From contig CM043953.1 in the NCBI GenBank assembly GCA_014529385.2, positions 67,016,372 to 67,080,371 on the forward strand: a stretch of 64,000 nt of DNA, in the 5' to 3' direction. Below the pieces are notes generated by a model. That model had not been told where the DNA came from and did not search any database. It worked only from the letters and a program-made list of their open reading frames with translations. Positions 21,024 to 32,413 of the stretch are shown piece by piece (position 1 is the stretch's first letter; every line of letters begins with the position of its first letter). The position numbers were made by a program, and so were the translations under genes. Source of the DNA: Adiantum capillus-veneris. Its lineage: Eukaryota > Streptophyta > Polypodiopsida > Polypodiales > Pteridaceae.

Positions 21024-22691
21024 AGACATCCTACGCGTAGGATGTCTCAAGGGGGTTCTGGAGACCAAATTTGAAAATTCTGACTGCACTAGTGGGTTCA
21101 GAGGGTAGGTTTTACCCTAGTAACATATTGAATTGGGTGTTTTTCCCTATTTTTGTTGACCAAAAGCCAAAAGGCGGAGTCAGAGAACGTAAAATTTCAG
21201 AAAAGGCTTAAATTGAGTGATTTTTGCATGTTTTTGCAATTGTGAAGCATACTTGCACTTGCTGAGAGCATAAGGAAGCATCAGGGATACTTCAATCTCA
21301 AAAAATCAAAAGTAGACATCCTACGCGTAGGATGTCTACAGGATGATCTGGTGGAAATTTTGAAAATCTAAGGTTACTAGTGTGTTTAAAAGGTAGGTTT
21401 TACCCTATTTTCACTTGGAAAGTGAAAATTTGACCAAATTTTGACAGATCAAAGCCAAAAGACGAGAATTGCCAGACATCCTACCCAAATTGTGTCCAAG
21501 GCATAATTTTTGAGACCAAACCATAGGGTGACTTCATGTGCATGCTATACATGATGTTTTGAGTGCATGTGAGAGTTTTCAGCTCATTTGGGTGAGAAAA
21601 TTAGATTCAAAGCGGACTTTAGCACTTTTGACTGAAAAATGCAAGAACAGCTAAAATTTCGGACTTTTGAAATCCAAACCAAAATCTAAGCATACCACTG
21701 GGTTGCTGACATCAAGGGAAAGCTATGGGACAAGTCTGGGGTCAAACAGGCCAAAAAGACATCATACGCGTAGGATGTCTTCTGTGTGATTTTGGACTCT
21801 AAACAAAATTCTGAGCATACCACAGTGATCAACACCTTAAGGAGAGTCTGCGGTTCAAATTTGGGGCAATTCTGAGCGGTTAGACATCTTACGCGTAGGA
21901 TGTCTAAGGCATAATTCTGAAACCAAAATTCTACTGTGACCATACCATGCTGTCATATAGCCTTAGGCAAGCCTCCTAGTCAAACTTGGTCCAGCTTGGA
22001 GTTGATTTGACTTGGGAATTCATTAGAACAGACATCAGGCTTTTGAAACAGATTCTTGATCATTTGACCAACCTATAGGTGTCAGAATCAAAAAGTAAAA
22101 ATAGTTGTGAGCTTAGCACATCAAGGGGAAGCTACAGTGCAAGTTTGAGCTAAAACAAAGCAAAAAGACATCCTACGCGTAGGGTCTCCAGCTTGATATA
22201 GGACTCCAAATCAACATATGAGCACACCACTGTGATCAGCACATTAAGGAGAAGCTGGGCTGAAAATTTCAAGTCATTCTGAGCAAAAAGACATCCTACG
22301 CGTAGCCCGGGTAGGTCACCTAATAAAAATGTAACCTATCACGTGAGTTCAACAGAAGGGTATTTAAAGTTCTTGAAACTTACAGAAATATATACACAAA
22401 AGGGTATTATATTTTCAAATTTGAAAAAAACTTACAGATTTTAAAAGAATAGGGTACATTATATTCTTAACAAAATTCACAGATAACGGGTTTTACAAAC
22501 ATGTCTTGAACGCATGTGATATGGTATTTTTACACATAGTGAACCCCCCGAGACACGTAGGATGTCTCAAGGCCATTTTTAGGTCCAAATGAAAATCTGA
22601 GCATACCATTGTGTTGCTCGACTTAAGGGGAGTCTATGGACCAAATTTTGTTAAATTCTGAGCAAATAGACATCCTACGCATAGGATGTCT
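21024..22691. repeat. Periodic array of 24-28 bp palindromes in the leader of element T
   Basis: The half-site AGACATCCTACG followed at once by its own reverse complement recurs through the leader. Perfect copies are at 21024-21047 and 21312-21339 (28 bp). One-mismatch copies are at 21757-21780, 21882-21905 and 22668-22691. A copy lacking 2 bp is at 22166-22187, and one is split by an insertion (22289-22305 plus 22561-22567). Half-sites remain near 21474 and 22030. Spacings are 123-125 bp or 283-288 bp in most cases, once the insertion is removed. The palindromes sit inside longer degenerate units that share phrases such as 'ctgagcataccac' and 'aaggggaagct'. The centre is ACGCGT. Confidence 0.95.
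22306..22552. mobile_element. 247-bp MITE, probably hAT-like, inserted in a palindrome
   Basis: Flanked by 8-bp direct repeats ACGCGTAG (22298-22305) and ACACGTAG (22553-22560), with one mismatch. The ends form short imperfect inverted repeats: CCCGGGTAGGTCAC on the left and CTCGGGGGGTTCAC on the right read inward. Removing it and one repeat rebuilds a palindrome copy and restores the 124-bp spacing to the next one. The 8-bp duplication fits hAT elements. The sequence is AT-rich and non-coding. Confidence 0.75.
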
Positions 22692-23199
22692 CTAGGCCAG
22701 TTTTAGGGTCCAACTGTACTTTTGACCATACAGAAGTGTTCACAGTGTCACAGAGATCCCAAATATTCTTTTAAAATTGAAATTGGAAACTGTATTGCAC
22801 TGTTTTGGCCATAACTTTCATAAACGGTATCGGATCGGAAAAGTTTTTATATTAAAACGTAGCCTGAGAGCGGCTCTACAGATCTTAGAGAAAAACTTGA
22901 ACTAAATGAATGCCAACGGCAACCATTTAGTTCAATTTTGAAAAAAAAATCGTTTAAGGCCTCAAAATTCATCCGGAAGTCAGGGGTGTTTAAAAGCGAC
23001 AATTTGTGAGAATTGTGACGAAACTGTTGCGGTTTTGGACATAGTTTCGACTTTGCCCTAACCAAAGCACTTGAACACATTGGACTAAGTCTACTTAAAC
23101 CAAGCAAAAGCTCTTAAGCCCAGAAATCATGTCTACCCTAGATTAAAAGCAGCTTACACGAGCTTGGAGATCCCAACGATAGAGGAATATCCTCCTACA

Positions 23200-26109
23200 A
23201 TGGATCTTCCAAACTTGCAATTGATGAAGATCCATCTTGTTGAGAGAGTTTGGATGATTGGTCATGAGAGTGAAGGACTGTATAGATACATTTACGACAA
23301 TGAGGTCAATCTTTATAGGTGCTCAGATCCATACCTAGAAGAGATAACGTATTACAAGCTCTTATATGTCTACACATACGGAGACGACTGTCAATGGAGA
23401 TCTATAGTTTTTGACAAGTATGGACGAGAATACAGAGTTGTAGAAAGCACAAATCCACAGACTGTACTAGAAAGAGGTGGACATTTGGTCAATGAAGGAC
23501 CACAAATGCCTCCACCAAACACGAGAATTCCTATAGGAATTCCAAGAAGAGAGCCATCAGGATTCCCTTCAAGAGCGATAACAATAGAAGGATTGGGAGA
23601 GTCTCTGGTTAGACTTGTAGACAATCGACGAGTTAGACCATCCCAAGTCCAGAAATGGGTAAACAAAAAATACTCCGGAGATAAAGATCCGAGAGATCAC
23701 GTAACGACTTTTAGAAGAGTGATTAGAGTAGAGGAAGTTTCAGATTTTGCGACACAGTTTGCGGGATTTGGATTGACTCTAGAAGATGATGCAACTACAT
23801 GGTTCAACTTGGTGGAAAAATGGGATTTTGAGACCCTAGATGAGCTGTTTGAGGAGTTTATTGAAGAATTCTCGCCAAAAGGCATTGCTCACAACACGGT
23901 CTCGCAAATCCATAGATTCAAACAAAAAGAGAATGAATCAGTACGCAAAGAATCATTACGTCTCAGGAAATATGTTAAGCTTTGTCCGAGAGCGGAATTA
24001 CCTACGCAAGCACGAATGATGATGATCTTTATCTAGGGAATGAGACATGTGGGCCTTCAGAAGGATCTGCATATGATAAGGAGGATGACACTAAACGAGT
24101 TGATCAAAGAAGCTCTTTATCTAGTGGATAGCTGTGAGGCATACAAAGAAAAGGACTTAAAGAGTCAAGGAGATGACACATCCTCTCAGCACAGTGTTTC
24201 ACAGATAAGTGAGTCCATTGCCAAGCCAACGGCACCTATTGATCAAGAAAAGCTTATCGACGGCTTGGTCAAGAGGTTGATTCCTCTTGTAAGGTCTGAT
24301 TCGGGAGAGCCGAAGTGGTGTGAAATTGAGAGAAAATGGACAAACCATACAGGGGAAGAGTGCTATTATAGCATGGAAAATGCTAGGGAGAGGTATGTAC
24401 AACTTGTTCCAGAAGCATCTAATCCACCTAGATACATTACGGGGAATGCGCCAAGACCAATAGGAGTTTTAAGGCCACATCTTGTCTTAGGACAACAACC
24501 TCCGCTGCCAGGTGCTAGAATGCCGGTAGACATGAGATACATTCCAATGATGGAAGCATCAAATAAACCAACGCCAGTACCAGCTACAATGTGGTATAGC
24601 AACCAAAGTGAGTACTACCCTTCGGAGCAACAAAATGTGAGAGAAACACATGGAGTGGTGAGGCCGGTACAACCTCCTCCTCTTGGGTTTCAGTCGAAAG
24701 AAAGAAGGTATGAAATGGATGAAAGGAAATTGTGATTCATTGCAAATAGCGGCTTATCTAGGTCAAAGCTTGCGTATAGCCAAGAGGAAATGCTAAAAGA
24801 ATCTCCTCAACCAGAGACAGATTGTCACAAGAGTCGTGACAACCACTTGGTCAAACAATGTCCTCATACCGAGATCATTGAAGTAAATGCCTATTGTCTT
24901 GAGTGTGGCATCACTCACTTGATCCCCGATTGCCCGAAAAACCCAAACCAAATCAGGAAAATCACGACAAATGTATTAGGGATTGTTCAGCTACCTAGTA
25001 GCTCAGAAAATGAAAATGTTGTACCAGTTCAAGTAGTTACGAGAGCACAAGCTCAAAAGAAAGCTGATGAGAATCTAGAGACAAAGAACGCAGAAAGTGA
25101 CACGAGTCCAAAGATAGATGATGGACCAAAGACAGACGCACCTAGTCAGAAAACCAAGAGCAAACGAAATAGTTGGAAAGCTAGAAATGCAAGGATGAAA
25201 GCACGCACGGAACGAGAGCAAAAATGCCTAGCTGAGAAGCTTACCGAAGCTGAGGAGAAGATAAAACAACATGAGGAAAAGGAGGCATCTTCTCTTACAC
25301 AGATGGTTAAACCTCTAGAAGAACCATCCACGGATGAGAAACCGAGAAGTGCTAGTTCAGGAGGATCTGTGTTGGTAGAGAAGGTTAATGAGACATTAGA
25401 TGCCCTCTTGAAAGCCTATGATGTGAGGCTCAAAAACAACCAAACCCAAGAACACAGGTGGATGACATATCCCTATGAGGAACTAGAAAAGCAAAGGTTT
25501 GAAATGTGCCAAAAAATGATTCAAACAGCCCAAGATTTACTAGAACCACTAGTTGCAAAACCTGACGATGTGATCCGTGTCATGCCTACACAAGTAATCC
25601 CACCAAACCAGGAACTAAAAGAGCCAGATTCTAGTCATGAGCACAGAACAAACCTCAAAGACCCAGCCTTAGAACCAAGGATAGTACTGAATACCACGGA
25701 TAACTCTTCCGAGGGATTTCACCAAGCTATACCTGAGGATTGTAAAGAGATAGATGGTTTTTACGAATTGTGGAAACAAGTCAGAGAGGCCAATGAAGCC
25801 GATGACCTAAGAAGACGAGTAGACAATACTGGTGATGAACGAGGAGTGTTTCTACCACCAATAGAGGAATTTGAGACTGGATCTCAAATGAATCTAGACG
25901 TGCGATCGTATTGGGGTGACAAAGTATCTGTACAATCTATGGATAGTCAACCCCATTCGCTAAGAACACTACCGTCCTACATGGGAGAGTACGAGACCAA
26001 GTCAGATGTGGTTGCAGTCCCATCAAAGAGACTGTCTCCCAACAAGGCCATCAATTCAAATGGGCTAGTAGATATTCTATCTACCCCATTCACCTGTACA
26101 AAATGTTAA
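23200..26109 (+). pseudogene. gag: Element T gag, broken by two stops
   Basis: One reading frame runs through stops at 24034-24036 and 24733-24735. The frame opens at 23164 with TTG; the first ATG is at 23200. A retrotransposon gag domain lies at about 23670-24020, with YSGDKDPRDHV, FAGFGLTLEDDATTWF, EEFSPKGI and HRFKQKENESV. Beyond the first stop it continues with a linker. A CCHC-like knuckle (CLECGITHLIPDC, about 24893-24931) follows the second stop, with one spacer residue fewer than the classic C-x2-C-x4-H-x4-C. The tail is highly charged and contains a Lys/Glu-rich coiled-coil-like stretch (about 25140-25300). The frame ends at 26109, overlapping the next frame by 7 bases. Function when intact: particle assembly and RNA packaging. 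Confidence 0.8.
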
Positions 26110-27071
26110 CCGAGTTGCTCATAATAAGACCAAACATGTGGGCTAATGTGGGTAAATGTCTAGAGAAATTTGGTGTAAAAACCCCAATGACTCAAATCGA
26201 GGAAGGCATCAAAGAGCTTGAAATGCCTCAACTAAATACTAGGCCAATGCCATTAAACAAGGTAGGTGAGTATTACGAGGGAGAAGATGGAAACACCACC
26301 CTTCCTATGGAATTCAATGGTGTAAAAACCATGGCAATCCTTGACAGTGAAGCTGGTGTGGCCATTTCAACCAAAGAGGTTTGGAAAAAATGGGGAAAAC
26401 CTGCCTTGATATCCACACGAATGACCTTGCAACTTGCAGACGGACACAAGGAAAAGCCCATAGGACTACTAGAAAAAGTACTTGATACTTCTTGTGGCAT
26501 TGAATATGAACACACTTTTGCTGTTGTTGACTTTGGCAAGAAGAACAACTATGACATCATTCTGGGAAGACCATTCATATGACAATTGAAAATGGTTCAA
26601 GATTGGGGTTATGACAATATATACCTGACACATATGGAAACCATAACAAAGATAAACTTGAGGGACCATAGCTATAGGGATGTGACGAGAACACCGGTTG
26701 AGGAGTTTGATTCCGCCACAGTAGCAGGATCAGAACTTCCAGCTTGGTTAGGTAAGCCTAAATAACTGTGGATGTGTGGAGCTTCACAATGTGGTAGCTT
26801 GAAATGTGAGGAATGTATCCTAGAGCGAGTTATAGAGGATAGGGACTATATCCCAGAACCATTTCCTGAAGAAGAGCTAGAGCCTTTTGGATGGGAACAC
26901 ATCTTGGCTACTCTGGATGTGTGCGCCATGGGGGATGCTCCCACAACAAAATTTTGTGATGAAAACTGCTATGATGTCGTTCCTTATTTTGTAGTGAGTG
27001 TAATCCAGGAAAACGAAGAGATGCAGACATCAACAAGCTCTCAAAATAAGGAGCAAACAAAGAAATGTTGA
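26103..27071 (+). pseudogene. Element T aspartic protease remnant and downstream region
   Basis: This frame is -1 relative to gag and overlaps its end. It holds the retroviral-type protease fold: LPMEFNGVKTMAILDSEAGVAIS (active site), LADGHKEKPIG and a closing YDIILGRPFI before a stop at 26580-26582. The active site reads D-S-E-A-G where a working enzyme has D-S/T-G-A, so it is probably inactive. After the stop the same frame continues with IYLTHMETITKINLRDHSYRDV, a second stop near 26764 and a cysteine-containing segment (26772-27071). No reverse transcriptase follows, whereas in a complete Ty3 element it would begin about here. Confidence 0.75.
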
Positions 27072-27188
27072 GAATCAAAAGATAAAGAAGACGACGAGTT
27101 CTATGACTCTGTAGAACACTTCGAGCTTCAAGAAGATCAACGACCCGGGAATCAATGTCATCGCTACACGAATAAAGTGCATCAAAAG

Positions 27189-28050
27189 TGGATTCCAAAG
27201 TCCTTGGTGAAGACACAGCCACCACAAGCATCCTCATACATGGCTCCTAATAAGGATGCAAAGACTCAGCTAGGAGGAATACGACCAGAGCAATGAGCTA
27301 ACAATGCTCTAATCAATGGGCTAGAAAAGTCCTCCAAGAAACTACCACCCATGAGCAAATAGACAGTAACTTTCCACTACCAGCCAAAAAATCAAGGGAA
27401 GTACAAGAAGTCAACCTTGCTGAGGATAGTAGCGATAGTGATGAATCTTACGACATCCCCTATCATCAACTCAGGCCATCACTATCACCAACCCCTTTAG
27501 CAACAACCATGACAGGTCAAAATAACAGGACAACAAGTCAAAGCCAAAAAGCTCGACAAATCTGGATACCAAAAAGCCAGATCGGCCAAAAACAGATATG
27601 GATCAAGAAGACAAAGATCTCTAATGACAAATCACAAGATCCAACACCAAAACAAAAACAAGGAAAGCGTGCATGAACGGGTAAGAATATCAGAAAGTTT
27701 CAAGCTTTCACAACTTAGGTTTGGGCTCCAAAGAAGTTGATTCAAGCACAAAAAAGTGAGGAATTCATTTGGATTCCAAAACAACCACAGTATCAACTTT
27801 CAAAGCCTAAATCCCGTCTCCAATCAAGCGTAGAAGGGCTGAAGCAAAGACCACTGTCGACTCACACAACAAAAAGGTGGATCCCAAAGAAGTCTCCTTA
27901 AACACAAACGAAGCACGGGCAAGTATGGGTTCCCAAACGAGCGTCAACAACAAAACAACCAATAATCACAAAGAAATGGGTCCCAAAGAAGAACAACAAA
28001 ACTGCTGTCAGTGCATCGCCGCTTGAATTCTTACAATTCTTCCTACGATT
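27189..28050 (+). pseudogene. Repeat-protein remnant with W-x-P-K motifs
   Basis: At least seven codon groups read W-[I/V/A]-P-K, often followed by K, R, Q or S: near 27189, 27562, 27722, 27770, 27878, 27926 and 27977, with a variant WIKK at 27599. The last five and the variant share one reading frame, interrupted by three stops. The intervening sequence is rich in Lys, Gln, Thr and Ser. I do not know a characterised domain with this pattern. It may be a basic nucleic-acid-binding tail of the element T polyprotein. Confidence 0.5.
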
Positions 28051-29550
28051 ACAATATAGTTAGAAGAGAGAAAGTCGCTTCAATCAAGCAACGATACAAG
28101 AGCTTCAAAGACCATTACATTGCTTAGAATAGGAAGCCTCGCCAACAAATGCCAATAAGCAAATTGCTTATACCCACATCTTGCAAAACATAAATCTTTT
28201 CCATGCATTGACTGTGTATGCATAATAGGGCTACATTACAAGGCCTGCATAGGCACAACTTTTAATTGCCCAAGCACAACACATACCCTTTGCGATACCC
28301 TGTCGTAAAGGATGACTCCAAATAAGAAGGGGGGAGGCATTCTGAATGCGGACCTAACATTATGACTATTAGAGGGCAATGTTTTGTGAGATGCATTGAA
28401 TTTTTGCGTTTTATTGTGATAATTTTTTGACAAAATTTAGAGTATATGCCCTCATAGTAGTGTTACAAAGGAGTATGGGGACAAAATCCATATATGAGCC
28501 CCTAGGGACATGTGTATAGTGTACATAGCATTTAGATTTCTATTTGAATGATTTTTCTTTTGTTAAGTTTTTTTAAAGATTTTCTTTGTTTATTATTAAG
28601 AAAAAATTTAAAAAATCCATAATCCACATGAAGAAAAGACTGACGAGAGGCCTCAGCACTACAAAGAGAAGAAGGTATAGGGAAACGATGAAACTTCACG
28701 AAGTATGTCTCAGCAGCCACTACAACAGCTGAAGAACTTGTCACAAAGCAGTGTCAACATGCAATCGACAAGTCATACAAGTCAGAGTCGAGTAGCTAAG
28801 CCAAAAAATGAGGGAGGTGTTAGTCCCAAAGCTTCAAGTAATATTCTCTGTGGTCTACGCGTCTTAGCTATTCTAGGTACTGCTCAAGCTGGAAGAGTTG
28901 AGCATATTTACGTTTTGTCGCTCATGCTGGTATAGGTGAGCAAAAGAGTCGAAGTCTAAATACTTATGTCTAGTGAAGTGAAGGAGAAGGTCCAAAAGAC
29001 ACTCACGTACTGAGCACAGTGAGATACGAGTGGAGAAACATCTACATCGAAAACCCTTCTTGGAAAGGTGGAAGCTATTGAGACATCTTTTGATGTCACA
29101 TGTGCTACATTTATTCCTCGAACGCCCATCATCTCCTTCTTTCACATTGCATGCTTTTGTTGACAAATTTCTCATATGCATATAGAGTGTCCCATAATTG
29201 GTACTTGCATCAGTCACTCTTTTTGTGTTTCACCCAAGCACTCACCTTTCATGAACATGTACTTCAAGTTCAACAGCTCAACTCCAATAAGAGCGTATAC
29301 CAAAGGCATTTTTTTTCCCACCGGGTTTTTTCCATTTGGTCATCAAGGTTTTAGACCCTAATCTAAAGACACCTATCACCATCCTCTTGTACATATTCCT
29401 TCTACATCAAAAATAAGGAAATGCTACTCAAATCAATTGACAAATGAATTGGAGCACCAATTTCAGATCATAGCATACTTCTCCTCAATGGCGAGTCGAA
29501 GAATGGCCTACAATGACAAAGCTGTAGACAACACTAACCACATGATTGCA
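28051..29550 (+). other. Non-coding 3' region of element T
   Basis: No domain recognised on either strand. Short frames near 28705-28935 and 29100-29361 show no family resemblance. Because other cellular sequence was captured just downstream, parts of this stretch could also be captured DNA. Confidence 0.45.
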
Positions 29551-29815
29551 CAAGAACAAAGAAGTCCCCAATGAAGAAGAGCAGACATAAAAGTAATCAG
29601 AGGATCTCAAAAGATGAATGGTTACGATGATAGATGTCCGCTCTAATGGATCATAGTTCTTGTTGTGGTTTGACAAAGATACAAGCAGTGCAACAAATGA
29701 AGCCAAAACAAAAGCAAAGTGTTGATCGCCGGGTCAACAAAACAACATAACTCAAGAACAAATAAGTCCTCAATGACAAACAGCAGACATAAGGGTAATT
29801 AGAGAATCTCAAAAG
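29551..29815 (+). repeat. 63-bp duplication and stray copy of the LTR start
   Basis: 29551-29613 and 29753-29815 are related copies of one 63-bp segment beginning CAAGAACAAA. Just before the second copy, 29720-29756 repeats the first 37 bases of the element T LTR (TGTTGATCGCCGGGTCAACA...). The LTR start and the duplicated segment share CAAG at the join, a microhomology junction that looks like template switching during reverse transcription. Confidence 0.75.
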
Positions 29816-30345
<530 letters not shown>

Positions 30346-30404
30346 CGACAGCAAAGACCACATCGCCATCGACAATCAGGTCATGTCGGGGACGACATGA
30401 ACGC

Positions 30405-30416
30405 GGAAGGGGGGAA
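30405..30416 (+). promoter_or_regulatory. Polypurine tract of element T
   Basis: GGAAGGGGGGAA ends exactly where the 3' LTR TGTTGACC starts. Confidence 0.88.
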
Positions 30417-30792
30417 TGTTGACCACTGGGACAACAACACAACATAACTCAAGTTTCGTACCAAAGTCTTATCTTTTGCGAGTTATGAAATGCTGCGGAT
30501 TATGGCTATAAAGTCATTTATAATGAGTAGTTATTCTAGTTTCAGAAGCCAGGGTGCAATGGCACTTCCAAATTGTAAATACAAAGCCCTTTGACCCTTT
30601 CAACCCCATTTTTGGTTAAACCTAAGGTAGCCTTAGTATATAAGGTACCTAGGTCATTTTGTAAAGGAGACTTTAATCATGATCAAGTTTTAGCGCTGCC
30701 GTCTACTGTGTGTGAGAGAGAAAGAGAGTGAGTGTGAGCTTCATCCTCTCGCTACGCCCGGCTCGCTCAACACATTGGAGATCCAACTGCAC
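30417..30792 (+). repeat. 3' LTR of element T, truncated
   Basis: Matches the first 376 bp of the 5' LTR including the TATA box. Homology ends inside the R-U5 part near 30792, leaving about 580 bp missing. No target duplication can therefore be seen on this side. Confidence 0.85.
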
Positions 30793-31388
30793 TCCTAACA
30801 TAAAGATAACATTTCATTGACATATTTAGAATCCATAAACAATGCCTATTTTTCCATGTTTAAGAGGCATGACCGTCATCCATAAACAAAAAAATGGATA
30901 TGAGACTTAGCCTAAACTAGCTAGAAATTTGTGAAAAGTATCCAACTAATCATATCCATAGCTTTCAGGGGCACGTATATTTGGGACTTATGTACTCTTG
31001 GCACAATGAGTCTCTAATTTTTCTTCTCTTAATAAGAGGGAGTGGAGAGTTTCTCGACTAATTGAGACCACTCATCCTTGACTAGCAAGCTGAGCCAGCC
31101 CCCACTTTCCACCCCACACTCACACTTTCTGATTTGTTTTCTAATTACTACCACAGTGTTGTAAATATACAAACAATGTTCCTTAAGTAATTCCAAACAC
31201 AGTTTCTTTTATACAGCCCTTCAAACAATACCAAAAAAAATTCAAACAAGGCCTAGTGAGGACAGTCCTATATTTAAATAACTTTTCCAATTTCTTATGA
31301 GTTTGCCACTACCCGCAAAATTTCTTTGTCTAACCAGCAGAGCCTTTGCAAAGGATTTATTTACTAATCATAAATTGTGCAACCTTCC
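30793..31388. other. Spacer, no gene seen
   Basis: AT-rich sequence between the truncated LTR and the hairpin repeat array. No domain or repeat was recognised. Confidence 0.5.
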
Positions 31389-31610
31389 CATCTCGCTAAC
31401 CGCGAGACATCTCGCTAGCCGCGAGACATCTCGCTAGCCGCGAGGCATCTTGCTACCCGCCAGGGATTGACTAACTGTGAGGCATGTTGCTATCCATGAG
31501 GCATCCTGCTACCCACAAGGCATCTTGCTAATCCCAAGAAACAAAAGAGAGCCAATAACCACAGTTTTATCTCTGCTAACCGTAGAATCATCTCGCTGAC
31601 CGTGAGACAC
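31389..31610. repeat. Tandem array of hairpin-forming 19-mers
   Basis: Three clean units (31389-31407, 31408-31426, 31427-31445) read CATCTCGCTARCCGCGAGR. About five degenerate units follow to near 31540, and two more lie at about 31569-31610. Within each clean unit CTCGC and GCGAG are inverted repeats around a 5-base loop, so each can fold as a hairpin. Degenerate units lose the pairing on one or both arms. Confidence 0.85.
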
Positions 31611-31885
31611 AAAAAATATTCTTCCAATAATTATTATCTTTATTTGATTCTTGAAACATGATCAACCAACTCTTCATATCAACAAGTAACAACTTATCAA
31701 ACAATAACAATTAATCAAGAAATAACAATTTAACAAACAACAATAATTTATCAAACAGTTCTTTCACTAATCTATCAAAATATATGCTTGTTTCTTGCGA
31801 TAGAATCATGTTTCTTGGATGGTTTAAGGGAATCCCTATGCTTAGCTTCCCAAGTCAATATGAATAGAAATGCAAAATTATAGAT

Positions 31886-32077
31886 TTATCTTACTGGATT
31901 AGCAATATGCTTGATTACCTCTTGTGCTGGAAGTTGGATGGCTTCACCTTCTTTCAGAGTCGATACCTCTGCTTGATTTATGGGTGGCGTAGATGATATC
32001 TTCTTTTGCACCTTCCTCGGAGGTGAAATGACATGAGCATCCTTCAATCTTTGAATCACTCGCTTAGGGGCCATCAT
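31886..32077 (-). CDS. Possible first exon of an unidentified gene
   Basis: A minus-strand frame starting MMAPKRVIQRLKD runs 63 codons. A good 5' splice site, GTAAGA, falls at 31894-31889, three codons before the stop, so the frame may be exon 1 ending at about 31895. Upstream is a CT-rich leader of roughly 190 bases with a three-codon upstream ORF (32213-32224) and a strong TATA box near 32296. I do not recognise the peptide, which is Lys/Pro-rich at the start. The same arrangement could be the promoter and leader of another LTR element, as I found no further exon. Confidence 0.35.
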   Translation of the reverse strand: MMAPKRVIQRLKDAHVISPPRKVQKKISSTPPINQAEVSTLKEGEAIQLPAQEVIKHIANPVR

Positions 32078-32291
32078 ATTGAGCTAGAGAAAAGTGAAAG
32101 AGAGAAAGAAAACTTAAGAATTTCAGGGATAGCACCCCGACGATAGAGAAGAAGTTGGAGATGGAGATGGTTGATGTAAGTGCTTGAGGGAGAGAGGTTG
32201 AGCAAGAGAGGGTCACTCCGACATTATAGCAAGAGAGATTTCGCTTTTGAGAAATTTTGTGTTTGTGTGTTGAAAGTGAGAGAAGAGGGCC

Positions 32292-32301
32292 CCTTATATA
32301 G
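32292..32301 (-). promoter_or_regulatory. TATA box
   Basis: Minus strand CTATATAAGGGGCCC, about 215 bases upstream of the candidate start codon at 32077. The context is typical of plant core promoters, host or LTR. Confidence 0.5.
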
Positions 32302-32378
32302 GCTCTCAAGAGCCAAAAGCATAAGCTAAGAATAGCGAAAAACAGAAAGATAAGTTCGCACATGTTTGCGGCTCTATA

Positions 32379-32379
32379 A

Positions 32380-32412
<33 letters not shown>
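32379..32412. repeat. (GT)n(AT)n microsatellite
   Basis: A GT run passes directly into an AT run. The 590 bp that follow (to 32999) hold no recognisable gene and begin with CT-rich sequence. Confidence 0.9.

Positions 32413-32413
<1 letters not shown>

Noticed and set aside
31389-31610. CRISPR-like repeat-spacer array
   Set aside because: Units are contiguous without unique spacers, and the context is a plant nuclear genome. It is a tandem repeat.
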